A DNA stretch of 64,000 nt from assembly GCA_027475525.1 (NCBI GenBank), contig JAMWFC010000089.1, forward strand, positions 434,001 to 498,000, given 5' to 3'. This document shows, piece by piece, positions 21,016 to 31,842 of this stretch. The notes beneath the pieces are model-generated. The model ran no database searches, was not told the origin of the DNA, and was given only the letters and a program-made list of their open reading frames with translations. The stretch comes from Macrolepiota albuminosa (taxonomy: Eukaryota; Basidiomycota; Agaricomycetes; Agaricales; Agaricaceae). The translations under genes and the position numbers were made by a program. Numbering within the stretch: the stretch's first letter is position 1; each line of letters opens with the position of its first letter.

Positions 21016-23268
21016 TCATGCACCCGGTATCAACACGCCTAAATTCTTCTCCAACTCTGCCCACTCCCTGCTGGCCACCGCCACTTGCTGCGGGGAGTGA
21101 GGTTCGAAGATGGCTGGGAATTTGAATGGCGAGTTAGCAAGCTATGTATCCAGCACAACAATCAATTATGAATATCAAGCAAGGAAATGGACCACTCACA
21201 TCTCCACAGAATGACGCATCACTGTCGTCATATTCAAATGGCAGACCAGTATCAGGATTAACTTTATTGGTCACACAGATATTAAAAGTCCATAGCATTG
21301 TGGCGATATTTATCCGCAGAGATCGCTCGGCGAACGGAATACCCGGACAAACTATAAGGCTAGTCAGACGCTAGACTAAATCAAATTGAGATGAGGATAC
21401 TAGCCACGTCGACCAAAACCAAAGGCACTCGTCTCGTAATCTGGCTTCAGCTGGCCTTCAGAGTCGAGATACCGTGCAGGCATGAATCGATCCTCATCCT
21501 TGAACTTTGACTGGTCATGTTCAATTGCCCTGAGGAGGTTAGCTCATTTGTAATCACTTACGAGTGTTCTCTTACCATGTAACTGCAAATATGAGGCTAC
21601 CCTTGGGGATAAAATAGGTTTGACCATTATGCTCAATCGTGTCCTCGGCAGTTGACAAATGGGGTACGCCAACCCAAACTATGCTTACAAGTCAGCCTCA
21701 AAATGCATTTGCGGGATGTATGAACATGCCTGCAGGGCGCCAGCGGAGAGTCTCTGCGAATATTCCAATGTAAGATGTTTTCCAAGATAGAAAAGTGGTT
21801 AAATTCCAAGGACGCACCCCGAACGATAGCTTCTATATAGGGAAGGAAGGGTCGATCCTTGAAAGATGGCAAGCGATCAGGCCCTACGACACTGTCAATC
21901 TCTCTTTGTGCTGCGACAATCCAATCAAGATAACGGATGCAAGCGAGGACAAAGATTTCTAGGGCTGTTATGGACTGTAAATGAATAAAAAAGAAGAGCA
22001 ATAAAGAATGTCTACAGTATCTACCGTTTCAATGGCAGCCTGTATTTATGTTAGCTACGATCATGTGCTATATTTCGATAAACTATGTACCATAGAAAAT
22101 TGTCTCGTCATACGATGCTGATCCTCTTCAGGTTTGTCGTCATTTACAAAGGTGCAGGCCCATCTGTTAAGGTAAATTTGCCAAATTGTCCAGAGCAAGA
22201 GAAAAAGGACTTGCGTATCCATGCCAGCAGCTTTGCACCTCATAGCATGATCAATGAGTTTTTCGTAGATTGCATCCATCCGTTCCTGATATGACCGTGC
22301 ACGATTCCGCCATGGCATCGGACCAGGTAACAAGTCCAGGAAGGGGAAGAAGTTAGTGATACTGGCAGTAGGAGATACGAGATCGGCTAGCTCATCAATG
22401 GTCTACTGGCAAGTGATGATTGCGACGGTCTACAGGTAATCCTAGATTGTACTCACAAGAAGAATCTGCCTAAGTTCATGTTTGTGCCCTGTTGGACAGT
22501 GAAATCCAAATGCTGCTGTAAGTACGGTACTGGATATAGCTCTGAGGAAGTTTGATGAGGTTTTCAAATCCTCCCACAGGAACAAACAGCTACCTTTCAA
22601 TGTGGTGATGCCAGTTTTTCCCGCCGTCATCAAGCAGATGCTGCACATTTAGTATGGCTTCGAATCGTTGAAGCAATTCTGTCTTTCCAGTTTTGACGAC
22701 AGACATGATGTGGTTTGTAAGTTTGCGGCCTATAGCATACTCGTCACCTAGAGCCCACAAATCATTCAGAGGATCAACGTAATTGCGCTGAATCACCATT
22801 CATCAGGAACTAGGTGACAATGGAACAAAACAGGGACTGACAATGTAGTGAAGACTTGGTCATGATGAATTCTTGGCCGAGTGCTTTTCGAGCAGAGTCT
22901 TTGCCACATCCATATTCCCAATCAAAATAACGGTCTCCGAGAGAGTTCGATGAGGACAATGGTGAGTTTACACAAATTGCGAAATCTTACAAAGCCTGCC
23001 AAGTTCAACGACACCAAACCCCCATATTTTTCGAGGAGGGTCCTGAAATAGGTTGCAAGGTGCTGTGGTGTCCCATTGATTCCTTTACTCAGCTTAAGTG
23101 AGAACAGAAAGCGTACCCTTCTGGGTACTTGTAGGAGGTTCCCAAAAAGCGGAATTCCAGTCAGGCCGGGGGTAAGATACGGTCACGATAAGATCCGCGC
23201 CGTGCATACAGCATGAAGACAACGAGAATGATACTGATAATTGCAGCAATCAATCGACCGACGAGCAT
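21016..23268 (-). pseudogene. Cytochrome P450 pseudogene
   Basis: Many small exons give a full-length microsomal P450. The order is an N-terminal membrane helix (from ATG at 23266-23268), a proline-rich hinge, helix-C region, a Pro-Gly-Pro-Met-Pro-Trp motif, the I-helix (Ala-Ala-Ile-Glu-Thr-Ser-Ile-Thr-Ala), the E-x-x-R motif in Glu-Thr-Leu-Arg-Trp-Arg-Pro, and the Phe-Gly-Phe-Gly-Arg-Arg heme loop. The heme-ligand Cys-Pro-Gly lies in the next exon (Cys codon 21347-21349), with the stop at 21016. Two lesions disable it. The C-run at 23168-23172 is one base short, which breaks the frame in the hinge. A TGA at 22860-22862 replaces the arginine expected in Ser-Arg-Pro. At least one junction (before the Cys exon) needs a GC-AG intron. 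It would be a monooxygenase of unknown substrate. Sequencing error could explain the homopolymer, less easily the nonsense codon. Confidence 0.8.
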
Positions 23269-24002
23269 TCTGATAACATAAACGGTGCCGTACCACGAAT
23301 GTCATGGTAGAGGGAGTCCAGTGCAATGTATATATATACATAACTGTCATGTGAATAATTCTGTCTGTCATCAAAAGTAAAAATGGATGGATGATGCATC
23401 TGTTACCCACTAATTCAGAATACCGCAAACCGTGGATATGTGTTCAAGTCTGTGTCCCAGGATCTTTTGTCTCGGGACGCAAATATGTACTATGGAGTAA
23501 TTCAGATCCCAAATGCCATAGAAGCCCGTAACTCAGATCGTAAGAATACTGACTCCCATCTCACGGCAAAGCCAACAAATGGAATGAGGTGCCTTGTAAA
23601 GATAAAATCTTTTCTCATGCGAGTCGCCATTCCGCATCAATGACTTTATCTCATTCAAATATTCAGGATCAGCAAGTGGCACTCAGTCGACAATCACAAA
23701 TTTTTGTTTCATCTGGATTGAATATTTCATGACGTCAGTGGGTAAATTAAGTTGATATAAACTAGCTGCGTACTATTCCACATGTCCTTCGTGCTGGTGT
23801 TTTGTAACAGCAAGAATTCAAGGGTTGGTATTAAGAGCCTCTGCAGTTCGGTGGGAGGGTATGCGAAAAATGAGGTGACTAAACGAATCGAATTCTAGTA
23901 TCAGAAATGAAGGAATTAGGTTGGCAGAATGATATCTGTACTGATCTTTTCTTACTGCTGTGACTGAAATGCTCGTAAGGATAACTCCTTTCTTAAGCAA
24001 GA
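23269..24002. other. Intergenic, no gene seen
   Basis: P450 promoter side and flank of the R1 repeat. Short frames only. Confidence 0.5.
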
Positions 24003-24443
24003 CCGTTTTCAATCTACTGTGACTGATGAGATGAGATGATCATCGACTGACACTATGAGATCTTACATCTCAGAGTAGTGATGCTCTCTGTACGCAAGAT
24101 ACCACGGTGATGGCCAATCACTACTCTGTGGGATGTATGAGGCGGTGGTCTGTGACAACTGAGCAACTCTGCGCTCACCTGGGTGACAATGATGACTGTG
24201 GAAGTGCAAGACCGTTGCACTGAAAGAAAATTTTTTTCGCTGATGAATATGCAAGACCGTTGCATGTAAGAAACTGAAAAAGTAAGACTTCGGGCCATAC
24301 CGTTCCCGACTCAGCATCTGCCAAAGCAATGGCACCAAGCCGAGAACGACCTTTGGTCATGATGATCTGAGGGTGGGGCAACCGTCTGCCACGCAGAGGC
24401 CTCCAAAAATGCTCCTTACCCTTGGAACCCGCGTTTACGTCGA
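24003..24443 (-). repeat. R1: 441-bp terminal direct repeat of the tyrosine-recombinase element
   Basis: The 441 bp recur in the same orientation at 52844-53284 (R2) with about 20 differences, mostly transitions. On the minus strand R1 starts TCGACGTAAACG directly after the recombinase region. Both copies keep a short minus-strand frame (Lys-Gly-Arg-Ser-Arg-Leu-Gly-Ala-Ile-Ala). A 15-base word, tgcaacggtcttgca on the minus strand, occurs twice inside it. I infer that R1 and R2 are the terminal repeats of the Ngaro/DIRS-like element. Confidence 0.65.
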
Positions 24444-24653
24444 CCTCTGCAGTTCGTCACGTGGAAAGTTTTAATTGAAGTTTTTAGCGCATATCGATCG
24501 CCGAGGCGACCACTTTTTCTGTATTTTCTTGAGGGGTGTTTTCTCGAGGCAGCGGCATAGCAACGGCTAATAAGGAAAGGCTGATGAGGAGTGAGGAGGG
24601 GATGGTGGTGGTGAGAAAGATGCCGCGAGTAGCTGATGAGAGAAGAAATGGAT

Positions 24654-25658
24654 TTAATGACGCTTTTTGATAGTTGCCAGCTGTAGTGCCATCCTGACAC
24701 AAGGGTTCTCGCAAATATATGTTGTCCAGGCTAAAGAAGACCATTGTCCTATTGCTTTTATGACGTCTTCCAAAATTCCCAATGCTGCATAAAAGGTGGC
24801 TCCACCTGCTCGTGCTGAATGCCCGCCGAATGATCAGTCTACAAACATAAACAACTTTGACTCGAACCATGCTCTAGTTGGGAGTGAACCGTCCTCTTGA
24901 ATAAACAGAGCCCGTCGGAAACCGTGTAGTTTATCTTGCCTTTTGACGTATTCTCGTAATAATTCCACTGGATCGGCTATATCGTGATGGGTAAAAAGAA
25001 TGTCAGTACCATGAAAAAAAGGATCAGCTTTATGATATGGTAGGTGGTAGCCTACGTATCCTGGAGTGAATTTTATTGATGAACGTTTTATAATTTTTCT
25101 CCAATCAGGCTGTTCCTTCGCCGTCTTCTTAACCAACTCTCCCGATCGGTGGCAGGCATAAAAACAACAGGCCATCATAGTTGCAAATAGGAAGTCATCA
25201 TATTCCCCTGTAGAATGTGCTTTATCCACAAAGGCTTTGAGGTGGTATACACATAACGGTCGTTTCCTCTGAACAGGATCGGCTCGCACTTTTTTCGATC
25301 CTCTGATAGTGGCTTGTACCAGAGGATGCGCCCTGTTTATGTCGAAATTGGGATAGAATCCACTAATAAAGTGACGTAAACCAGTAAGATATTTTGGTCC
25401 TGAAGCTATGTATCTTGAAGTGTAAGCAATATATCGTGATAGTGTCTGAGGTGTGGGATCAAGAGGAAGATTATGATTAATACAAAATTTTACGTAGTCG
25501 CGAGCTCCTGTAACATAACCGCTTGCAGTGGATTTTTTGATGGCATGAACCTGCAGATGTGAAGTGAGCTCATCTAGATCTGATAATGCCATTGGTGGGT
25601 GGATCATCGTTTTTCGACTTGATGATCCATCCAATGTGCTTAAAAGCACTCTCTCCAT
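24654..25658 (-). pseudogene. Tyrosine recombinase (YR) of the Ngaro/DIRS-like element
   Basis: Met at 25658; about 334 codons to TAA at 24654-24656, broken by one TGA at 24834-24836 where CGA would restore the frame. The N-terminal SAM-like part is followed by the first catalytic arginine in Ala-Cys-His-Arg-Ser-Gly-Glu-Leu. After the TGA come the His-x-x-Arg box (Gly-His-Ser-Ala-Arg-Ala-Gly-Gly-Ala-Thr), Gly-Gln-Trp-Ser-Ser and the nucleophile tyrosine in Ala-Trp-Thr-Thr-Tyr-Ile. It would integrate the circular DNA intermediate. It overlaps the end of the RT-RNase H frame by 19 bases. Confidence 0.82.
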
Positions 25659-26225
25659 CGCGTCAGCAGTAAGTCTCGAGGGGGCTCAAATTGGCGGATG
25701 CAGTCTGCAGGGAATTTTCTCTTGTACTCGTCAAGAAGCAATCGTGACAGGAGATTGGCTCTGATGTTGTCCTTGCCTGCAATATGACAAACCTTTAAAT
25801 CTATACCTGTCTGAAGAATGATTCCGGCCACAGCCTGAATCACTGAATTATGGAGCGGCTCGGCTGCTCCCAAAGTATTGAATACGGCCACCAAATCAAG
25901 ACTATCCGTGAATATAAGTAAGCGCCGTGGTGGATGTGTGAATGATGCAACGTGAAAAATAGCTGACAAAATAGCGGTAAGCTTGAGAAAGAAGATATCA
26001 ATCTTTTGAGACATATCGTGCGGCATGATCTGATATACAAAACCATTGCCTGCATAGACAAATGCCATTCCTAACTTGAGGCTTGCATCCGTCCAAATGA
26101 CCATGTCTGCAGCTTGATTCTTCCATCTGGTTGTCTCCAAGAATCGAACTCCCATTGATTTTGGTATGATCTCGATCAGCCATTTCATATCGGTTACGAT
26201 TTCTTTATTAAGATAAATGCCTGCG

Positions 26226-26379
26226 TGCATGGCCTCTTTTCCTGCCATCTTCCAATACATTTCTGTGAGAGCTGGTCGACCCCAAGGAAGAACATTGAGT
26301 AATGCATGGCCTCTTTTCCTGCCATCTTCCAATACATTTCTGTGAGAGCTGGTCGACCCCAAGGAAGAACATTGAGTAA
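26226..26379. repeat. Perfect 77-bp tandem duplication (no. 1)
   Basis: 26226-26302 equals 26303-26379 exactly; flanks differ at once on both sides. It frameshifts the RT-RNase H frame, and collapsing it restores the frame. Probably an assembly join, not biology. Confidence 0.9.
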
Positions 26380-27000
26380 CCAGTTCAAATGACCCACTAA
26401 TCTTTGCCATATCCGCAGCAGAGGTCGGCGGGATGGGGTGTCGATAAAGAGGTTTATCTTGGATACTATATCGGCTGTCAATTCATCAGTAAGTGTAATA
26501 GTACCAGAATTAATATCCACCCAAAACCCTATGATTTTTAACCTCTGACCAAACTTTTGCTTCTTATCTTCCCAAGGACATCCAATCGCGTCCCAGAAAA
26601 TCAATAACTGTGCTTGATCCTTTGGTCGAACTCTGCCCTTGTATGTTACCATATTTTCTTCACGATCCCATGAGAAAAAGTTGTCCATGAACACATGCAG
26701 GTCTACTATGTTGAGCTTTTTGATTCCAATCCAGCACATAAGAGACGATACTGCACACCAACACCTTGGTGATGCTCGATTTCCAAAGACCAATCGGTGC
26801 ACAATATACCAAATTCCGTCAACTTTCACTACTTGATGAATCTGCCATAACGGATGAGCTGGTAGGTTCAAGAAAGCACTTGCCACGTCCGATTTCCATG
26901 TGACTAGTATCTCATTCAAGAATCTATGCTTGGCATTGTATATAGCTTGACCAAACATTCTTATGTCATCATATCAAACTTTTGCTTCCACCTTGGGTAT

Positions 27001-27862
27001 TGTCATGAGCCACACCTACGCCACCCCGACCCCCCCAGTAAGTCCCACCTGGAACCCCTCCTTTGGACCCAACCCCCCCAGCGCATCCCCAGAGCACTTC
27101 GGAACGAGACCGACTAGATCCGATGCCACCCCGACTAAGACCGACCCAGCCCAACCCGATGCTCAACCCCCAGATAAGGCCCGAAGCCCCGCCAACGCAC
27201 CACGTGCCCCGGACGCCGTCCCAAACCTCGATTGATCATGCTGGGGGCCGCCCCCACTTGACGCCGCCCTCCCGGCGCCACTCCCGAACCTGGGCAATAC
27301 ACCGCAACCCATCCACGCCCCCTGGGACCATGCGACCATAGAGGACTGATACCCGAACAATACACTGCACGGGATGCACCACATGAAGAGAGGGTACGGA
27401 CCTTGCCCAGGTGGCCCGGAACTCACCCAGCACCTGGTACTTAACCTGCAGCTCGTAGTATATTACGGTAGTCTTGATATTGCTATAAACTCGTCTCTAT
27501 ACTCTCTTGTCTATTTCGTACTTGTCTCAATCTATCTGTCTTACTCTCTCAAGTCTCCCGGCCTTCTAAAAGTCTCACTTCAATTCTAACTCAGTCTCCC
27601 GGTTCCAGTCTCAGTCTCCTGGTCTCAGTCTCTTCCTCCGATCACCCCTCTGCCCTAACAAGGCTCCGCCCACTTCCGCCCCGTACTCCGGACTTAGCCC
27701 GGAATCCTGCTCTACCTTCTCCTACGAACTCCGGCGCTCCGTAGCCACCCCGCACTCTACCCAAAACTCCGGAACTCACCCAGAGACTCTCCGTAGACTT
27801 TGAGTCCGCCTAGTAAGGACCCGCTTGCCCCCGGAGGCCCCCGCCGTCAGCGGAACCTGACA
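27001..27862. mobile_element. Solo LTR (862 bp) with 5-bp TSD
   Basis: Starts TGTCATGAGCC and ends AACCTGACA, with the identical pentamer GGTAT at 26996-27000 and 27863-27867. C-rich body, no ORF of its own. It shares its termini with the LTR at 16256-16990 and is the same superfamily but not an obvious recent copy. It interrupts the RT of the tyrosine-recombinase element. Confidence 0.85.
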
Positions 27863-28021
27863 GGTATGCCATTGTTTATACCTGATGCTGAATGATCTGT
27901 GATGACTCATGCCTTGTTTCTCTGCCATACAACGAATAACGGTGAAGACTTCATATCTGGCAACAGTTCCTCCACATTGTCTGCTCTCGACCAATGGTTT
28001 TTGCTCATTTCTTTGTCTCGA

Positions 28022-29171
28022 TGATAGGCTTCTACTCAGACTGAGCACATCAAGGGACATTATAGGCCAACCAACACTTGACGTACTCAGGACTCTAGCA
28101 ACCAGTTGGGAATATAGAGCAGCTCTGGCTCCGGTAAACTACTACAGGATTTAGACATTTATCCTAACCCCTAGCTACCAAGCCTGCAGCACACTCCATT
28201 CACCTATCTCAAGGACGAAGGAGGCTCATAACGTATAGCTCTAACCCCTAGCTACCAAGCCTGCAGCACACTCCATTCACCTATCTCAAGGACGAAGGAG
28301 GCTCATAACGTATAGCGCTAACATGATGGCAGGAGAGGACTCTAACTAAACCCCGATCACTTTCAGAAGGAGCCAGCAGCAGGCGCTGCCATTCGGACGA
28401 GGCACTTCAATCAGAAGTCTAAAAGGATCAATGATGGCGGCACCGGATATACTTAAATCCGATATCTGGACCTGCCAGAAACTGATACAATGAGTAGCGC
28501 TGACATTAGCGCTCACGGCGTCTGTCAAGGATTTTCCGACCATACCCCGGAACAGCCTGGCCAATTGGAGTTATAGTAAAAGTGAGCAGACTTGTACAAT
28601 TCTAAGTCAATATAGAGTCACCGCTGGTCGCCGTGAGTCATAACGCTGTTGGTCGCCGTCAGCCATGTGCAAAAGGTTGCCGTTGACAGGTCGCTGTTAG
28701 AGGAAATTACGAGGAGAGGCGCTAGGAGGTAGCGTCGCAGATGGACTTGTATCTTGGCAAACATGGTAGCACATAATATATAAAATAGCTGCTTTACATG
28801 TATATAAAAAACAAATCGTAACCCCTCGAACACACAGTTACACTTAGCGTTCAACTCGCGCTAGCTTCCTTTGACTTCGTCACTAAGTCGGGCGCTAGCC
28901 TTGTCTATCTCGTCTTCATCGTTTACGGTGCCACCTACGGGCACAATATGCTGCGCTATTTGTCTTTTCTTCAATATCTTTGCCTAAACTACGACGCTTA
29001 CCGTCTGCCAGGTAGCCCCCGAAGTGCTATAATCTAGCGCATTGTTTTACTACCTCCACTCAAGCACACCGGGACCCTGTCAGGACTCCTCACAACTACG
29101 CACGCCAAGCGCTGGAGACGGCGTTGTACTGCGTATACGTCCAGTGCACCCAACTACAGTTGGCGTCATCA
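28022..29171 (+). repeat. 5' LTR of Gypsy element A (LTR-A)
   Basis: Runs from TGATAGGCTTCTACTC to GGCGTCATCA (TG...CA). It is 1150 bp here, or 1073 bp after removing the 77-bp duplication at 28164-28317, which matches the 3' copy (41616-41699 plus 51779-52843: 1149, or 1072 corrected). The promoter and polyadenylation signals of the element should lie in it. A primer-binding site would start right after 29171 (ttttggagcccacc), but the tRNA is not identified. Confidence 0.85.
28164..28317. repeat. 77-bp tandem duplication (no. 2) in 5' LTR-A
   Basis: Period 77; 28164-28239 equals 28241-28316, with one mismatch at the last position of the unit. The 3' LTR-A has a single copy here (51838 onwards). 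Confidence 0.88.
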
Positions 29172-29250
29172 TTTTGGAGCCCACCGCAAGGGGTTCTTCT
29201 GAGACAGAATTCCGCCGGAAACTCAAGCCCAGCGACAGCGCCGCCTCCTG

Positions 29251-31842
29251 TTGGAGAGCGCGTTTGAACCAAGTACCACCGACTCACCACACTTACCAGG
29301 CGCGCTACTGAGACAGACTTTGGATCAGGAGCTTGAGGCTGCTTCAGACAGCTTAGCCAAAAGCTTTTTCCCTTTTTCCCAACCATTTGAGTACTTAGCG
29401 GGCAAAAACCATACGCTGCTGACTTCTCTAGAAGAGTTATCTAGGTTATTATCACCAGAACCTAGCGACTTGGAGCCAACTAAGCTGGTACCTACGACAT
29501 CGACGCTAAGTAACACGAGCACCACCACTCTTCCTACCTCAACAAACACACCTATCGGTATGGATCAGCTGAACAATCAGCGCATGCCACCCCGAAACCA
29601 CTTCTCGTTGCCAAAATGGGATGAAACGAAGCCTCGCAAACTAACGCAGTACTTCAAGGAGTTGGAGTATCTGCTACGCGATTGCTGGGTGACCGACGAT
29701 ACACAGATGAAGGAATATGCCGCCAGATACGTCTCATATGACACAGCCGAATCATGGACAGGGTTGAAGGAGTTCCAAGGACTTACTAGTGACGCAGTGC
29801 CCAGGCCTTTTACCTATGATGAATGGAAAAAGGCTATCATTCATTTATATCCTGGCGCCAAAGAAGCTATGCATTATACGGTAATGGAAATCCAGAAGCT
29901 AGTACAGGACACCTTCGCAGCTGGGATCTATACCCTAGGAGCATTATCAACTTATTATTGTGATTTCCAACAGATAGCGAGATGGCTGGTCCAAAATGGG
30001 AAATTATATGGGAACAAGGAGTGCCGCTTGTTTCAACAAGGATTCCCGACTTTGTTATGGACTAAGATTGTGCGACGCTTGGAGATCACTATGCATGACC
30101 ATCACCCTAAAGAACCCTATGACATAGAAAAGGTCTTTGAGGCAGGAAAGTGGGTATTAAAAGGCACGGATACGGGTATACCATTACAGCGACCTGGTGC
30201 AGACCATGGAGGAATGGCACCCAAGCTAGAGTTGCCAGCGCCTAGCGCCGCCAATGACCATAACGGGTATGTCAAGAAGGAGGATTTGGAGAATGCCGTT
30301 AACAATGCAGTTGCTAACGTCATGAATAAACTGGAAACCTTGATCTCGACTAGTCTTTCGGCGCCTAGAAACAACGTACAGATGGGACTTTGTCATTTCT
30401 GTGGCGAGGCAGGACATACCATGACCAGGGGTAGGTGCGCTGTACTTGAACAGTATCTGCGACAAGAGAAGGCGCGCCGTGGAATGGACGGGAAACTAGT
30501 CTTACCTTCGGGCACTAGCATTTCCCTTTATCCTGAGCATAAGACGTTCCAGGGACGCATTGATGAGTGGCACCGTCGAAACCCCAGGAACTTAGCAACA
30601 GGCAACCTGAATAGCACGGCGACAACAGAAGCCGAGGCAACTCCTCAACAAGCACTAATTCATGAAGTACTCCAGCTAAACGCTATCAGTGACCAACCCA
30701 CGCTGTCCTGTGAAGAGAGGATTGAAACGCTAGAGAAGGAACTGAAGTCGCTAAAGAATCAGGTCTTCGATGGGGTGGAGATCAAAAAGGGCAAGCAGCC
30801 TTTAAAGGATTATAGACCGTCAGGCACGACGATAGGCCCTGTCCCAGCACCAGCCTCAACCTCTAGCGCTAACAACGAAGTATCCAAAGCAACCAAGGCG
30901 CCGGCCATTCTGGAGCCACCGCTACATCCTTACGCTGGTCTCAGGGGCAACTATGCCCCACCCCTTAATTGTAACTTCGGAGCGCCAGATAAACCTACGG
31001 GGGGATATTGACCCACAGCACCTATATATGATCTGGAGAAGTCTAAGTTAGTTTTTGATCGCATCATGCAAAGTCAGGTTACGCTATCGGTAGGAGAGTT
31101 ATGCAGCGTGGCACCAGACGTCAGGAACCAGATGTGTACCGCAGTTACCCCTCGACAAAACGTAGCTAACAATGTAGCGACAGTGGACGAATGCGATGAT
31201 GCGCTGCCTGGTTTCGCATATATAACCGAGACGGCAGCTCTGGAAACCAAGGAAGAGGTCGCACCGCCTAGAGAAGCCACGTCTGTCAACCCGGTCGAAA
31301 CCTACCTTAAATCGCTAAGATCTAGCGACAATCCCGCCATCTTAACTGTAGCCCAAGACTCTCATGCGATTTGCTCAATTATGCTGACAGTTGATGGGAA
31401 AAGCGAAATAGAGTCTATCGTGGACAGCAGATCACAAATTATTTCAATGGCTGCCGACATCGCTAACAAGCTGGGCATCATTTACGATCCAACGATCATT
31501 CTTAACATGCAGAGCGCTAACGGCATGATTGATCGATTCTTGGGGATGGCTCGGAACATGCCCTGTGCTATAGGCGATCTTACGTTCTATCTGCAAATTC
31601 ACATACTTAGATCGCCAGCCTATGATTTATTATTGGGGAGGCCCTTCAATGTGCTAGCGCGATCAGTAGTCAAAACAATGTCCGAGGATAAAACGACGCT
31701 AACTATCAGCGACCCCAATTCTGGAGTCAGGAGAACGGTACCGACATTTCCTCGAGGAAGGTTCCAGAAGCCGGGACCGAGAAAGCGACCTTATGTTAGC
31801 GACGAACCATGCGAGTGTTTTCCAGTGCCATCAAGGAGATGA
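29251..31842 (+). pseudogene. Gag and aspartic protease of element A
   Basis: The frame is open from 29251; the first Met is at 29560. It is a gag capsid-like domain (retrotransposon gag type) followed by a zinc knuckle C-x2-C-x4-H-x6-C near 30391-30438, then a linker and a retropepsin-like domain. The frame is broken by TGA at 31009-31011, where element B has CGA. The protease active site reads Asp-Ser-Arg (31423-31431), while B has Asp-Ser-Gly, so catalysis is probably lost. The frame ends at 31840-31842, overlapping pol in the -1 frame. Confidence 0.85.

Larger units (their letters stand above)
25640..28020 (-). pseudogene. RT-RNase H polyprotein of the Ngaro/DIRS-like element
   Basis: Coding blocks are 27868-28020, then 25640-27000; the solo LTR and its TSD lie between. 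Visible are Thr-Asp-His-Ser-Ala-Ser-Gly, a Lys-Ser-Asp-Val-Ala-Ser-Ala-Phe block, Phe-Gly-Asn-Arg-Ala-Ser-Pro, the active-site variant Phe-Met-Asp-Asn, and RNase H with Trp-Thr-Asp-Ala-Ser and Thr-Asp-Ser. The His-Ile-Ala-Gly-Lys-Asp-Asn and Arg-Trp-Arg-Glu-Cys-Phe tail is typical of basidiomycete DIRS-type elements. A TGA replaces an arginine just before the Val-Ile-Thr-Asp-His block. The frame change at 26303 is explained by a 77-bp duplication (26226-26379): removing one copy puts both halves in the same frame. Confidence 0.82.
24003..28021 (-). mobile_element. Ngaro/DIRS-like tyrosine-recombinase retrotransposon, left part
   Basis: In transcription order: RT-RNase H frame (28020 to 25640), tyrosine recombinase frame (25658 to 24654), then R1. 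The coupling of a DIRS-type RT-RNase H with a tyrosine recombinase and no DDE integrase defines this order of retroelements. Ngaro elements with direct terminal repeats are known from basidiomycetes. The 5' end is cut at 28021/28022 by Gypsy element A, beyond which R2 (52844-53284) probably is its other terminus. A solo LTR (27001-27862) interrupts RT. The copy is dead, with CGA-to-TGA stops. Confidence 0.8.

Noticed and set aside
27063..27433. Overlapping Pro/Gly/Arg-rich frames on both strands near 27.1-27.4 kb
   Set aside because: They result from the C-rich body of the solo LTR; all six frames are open by composition.
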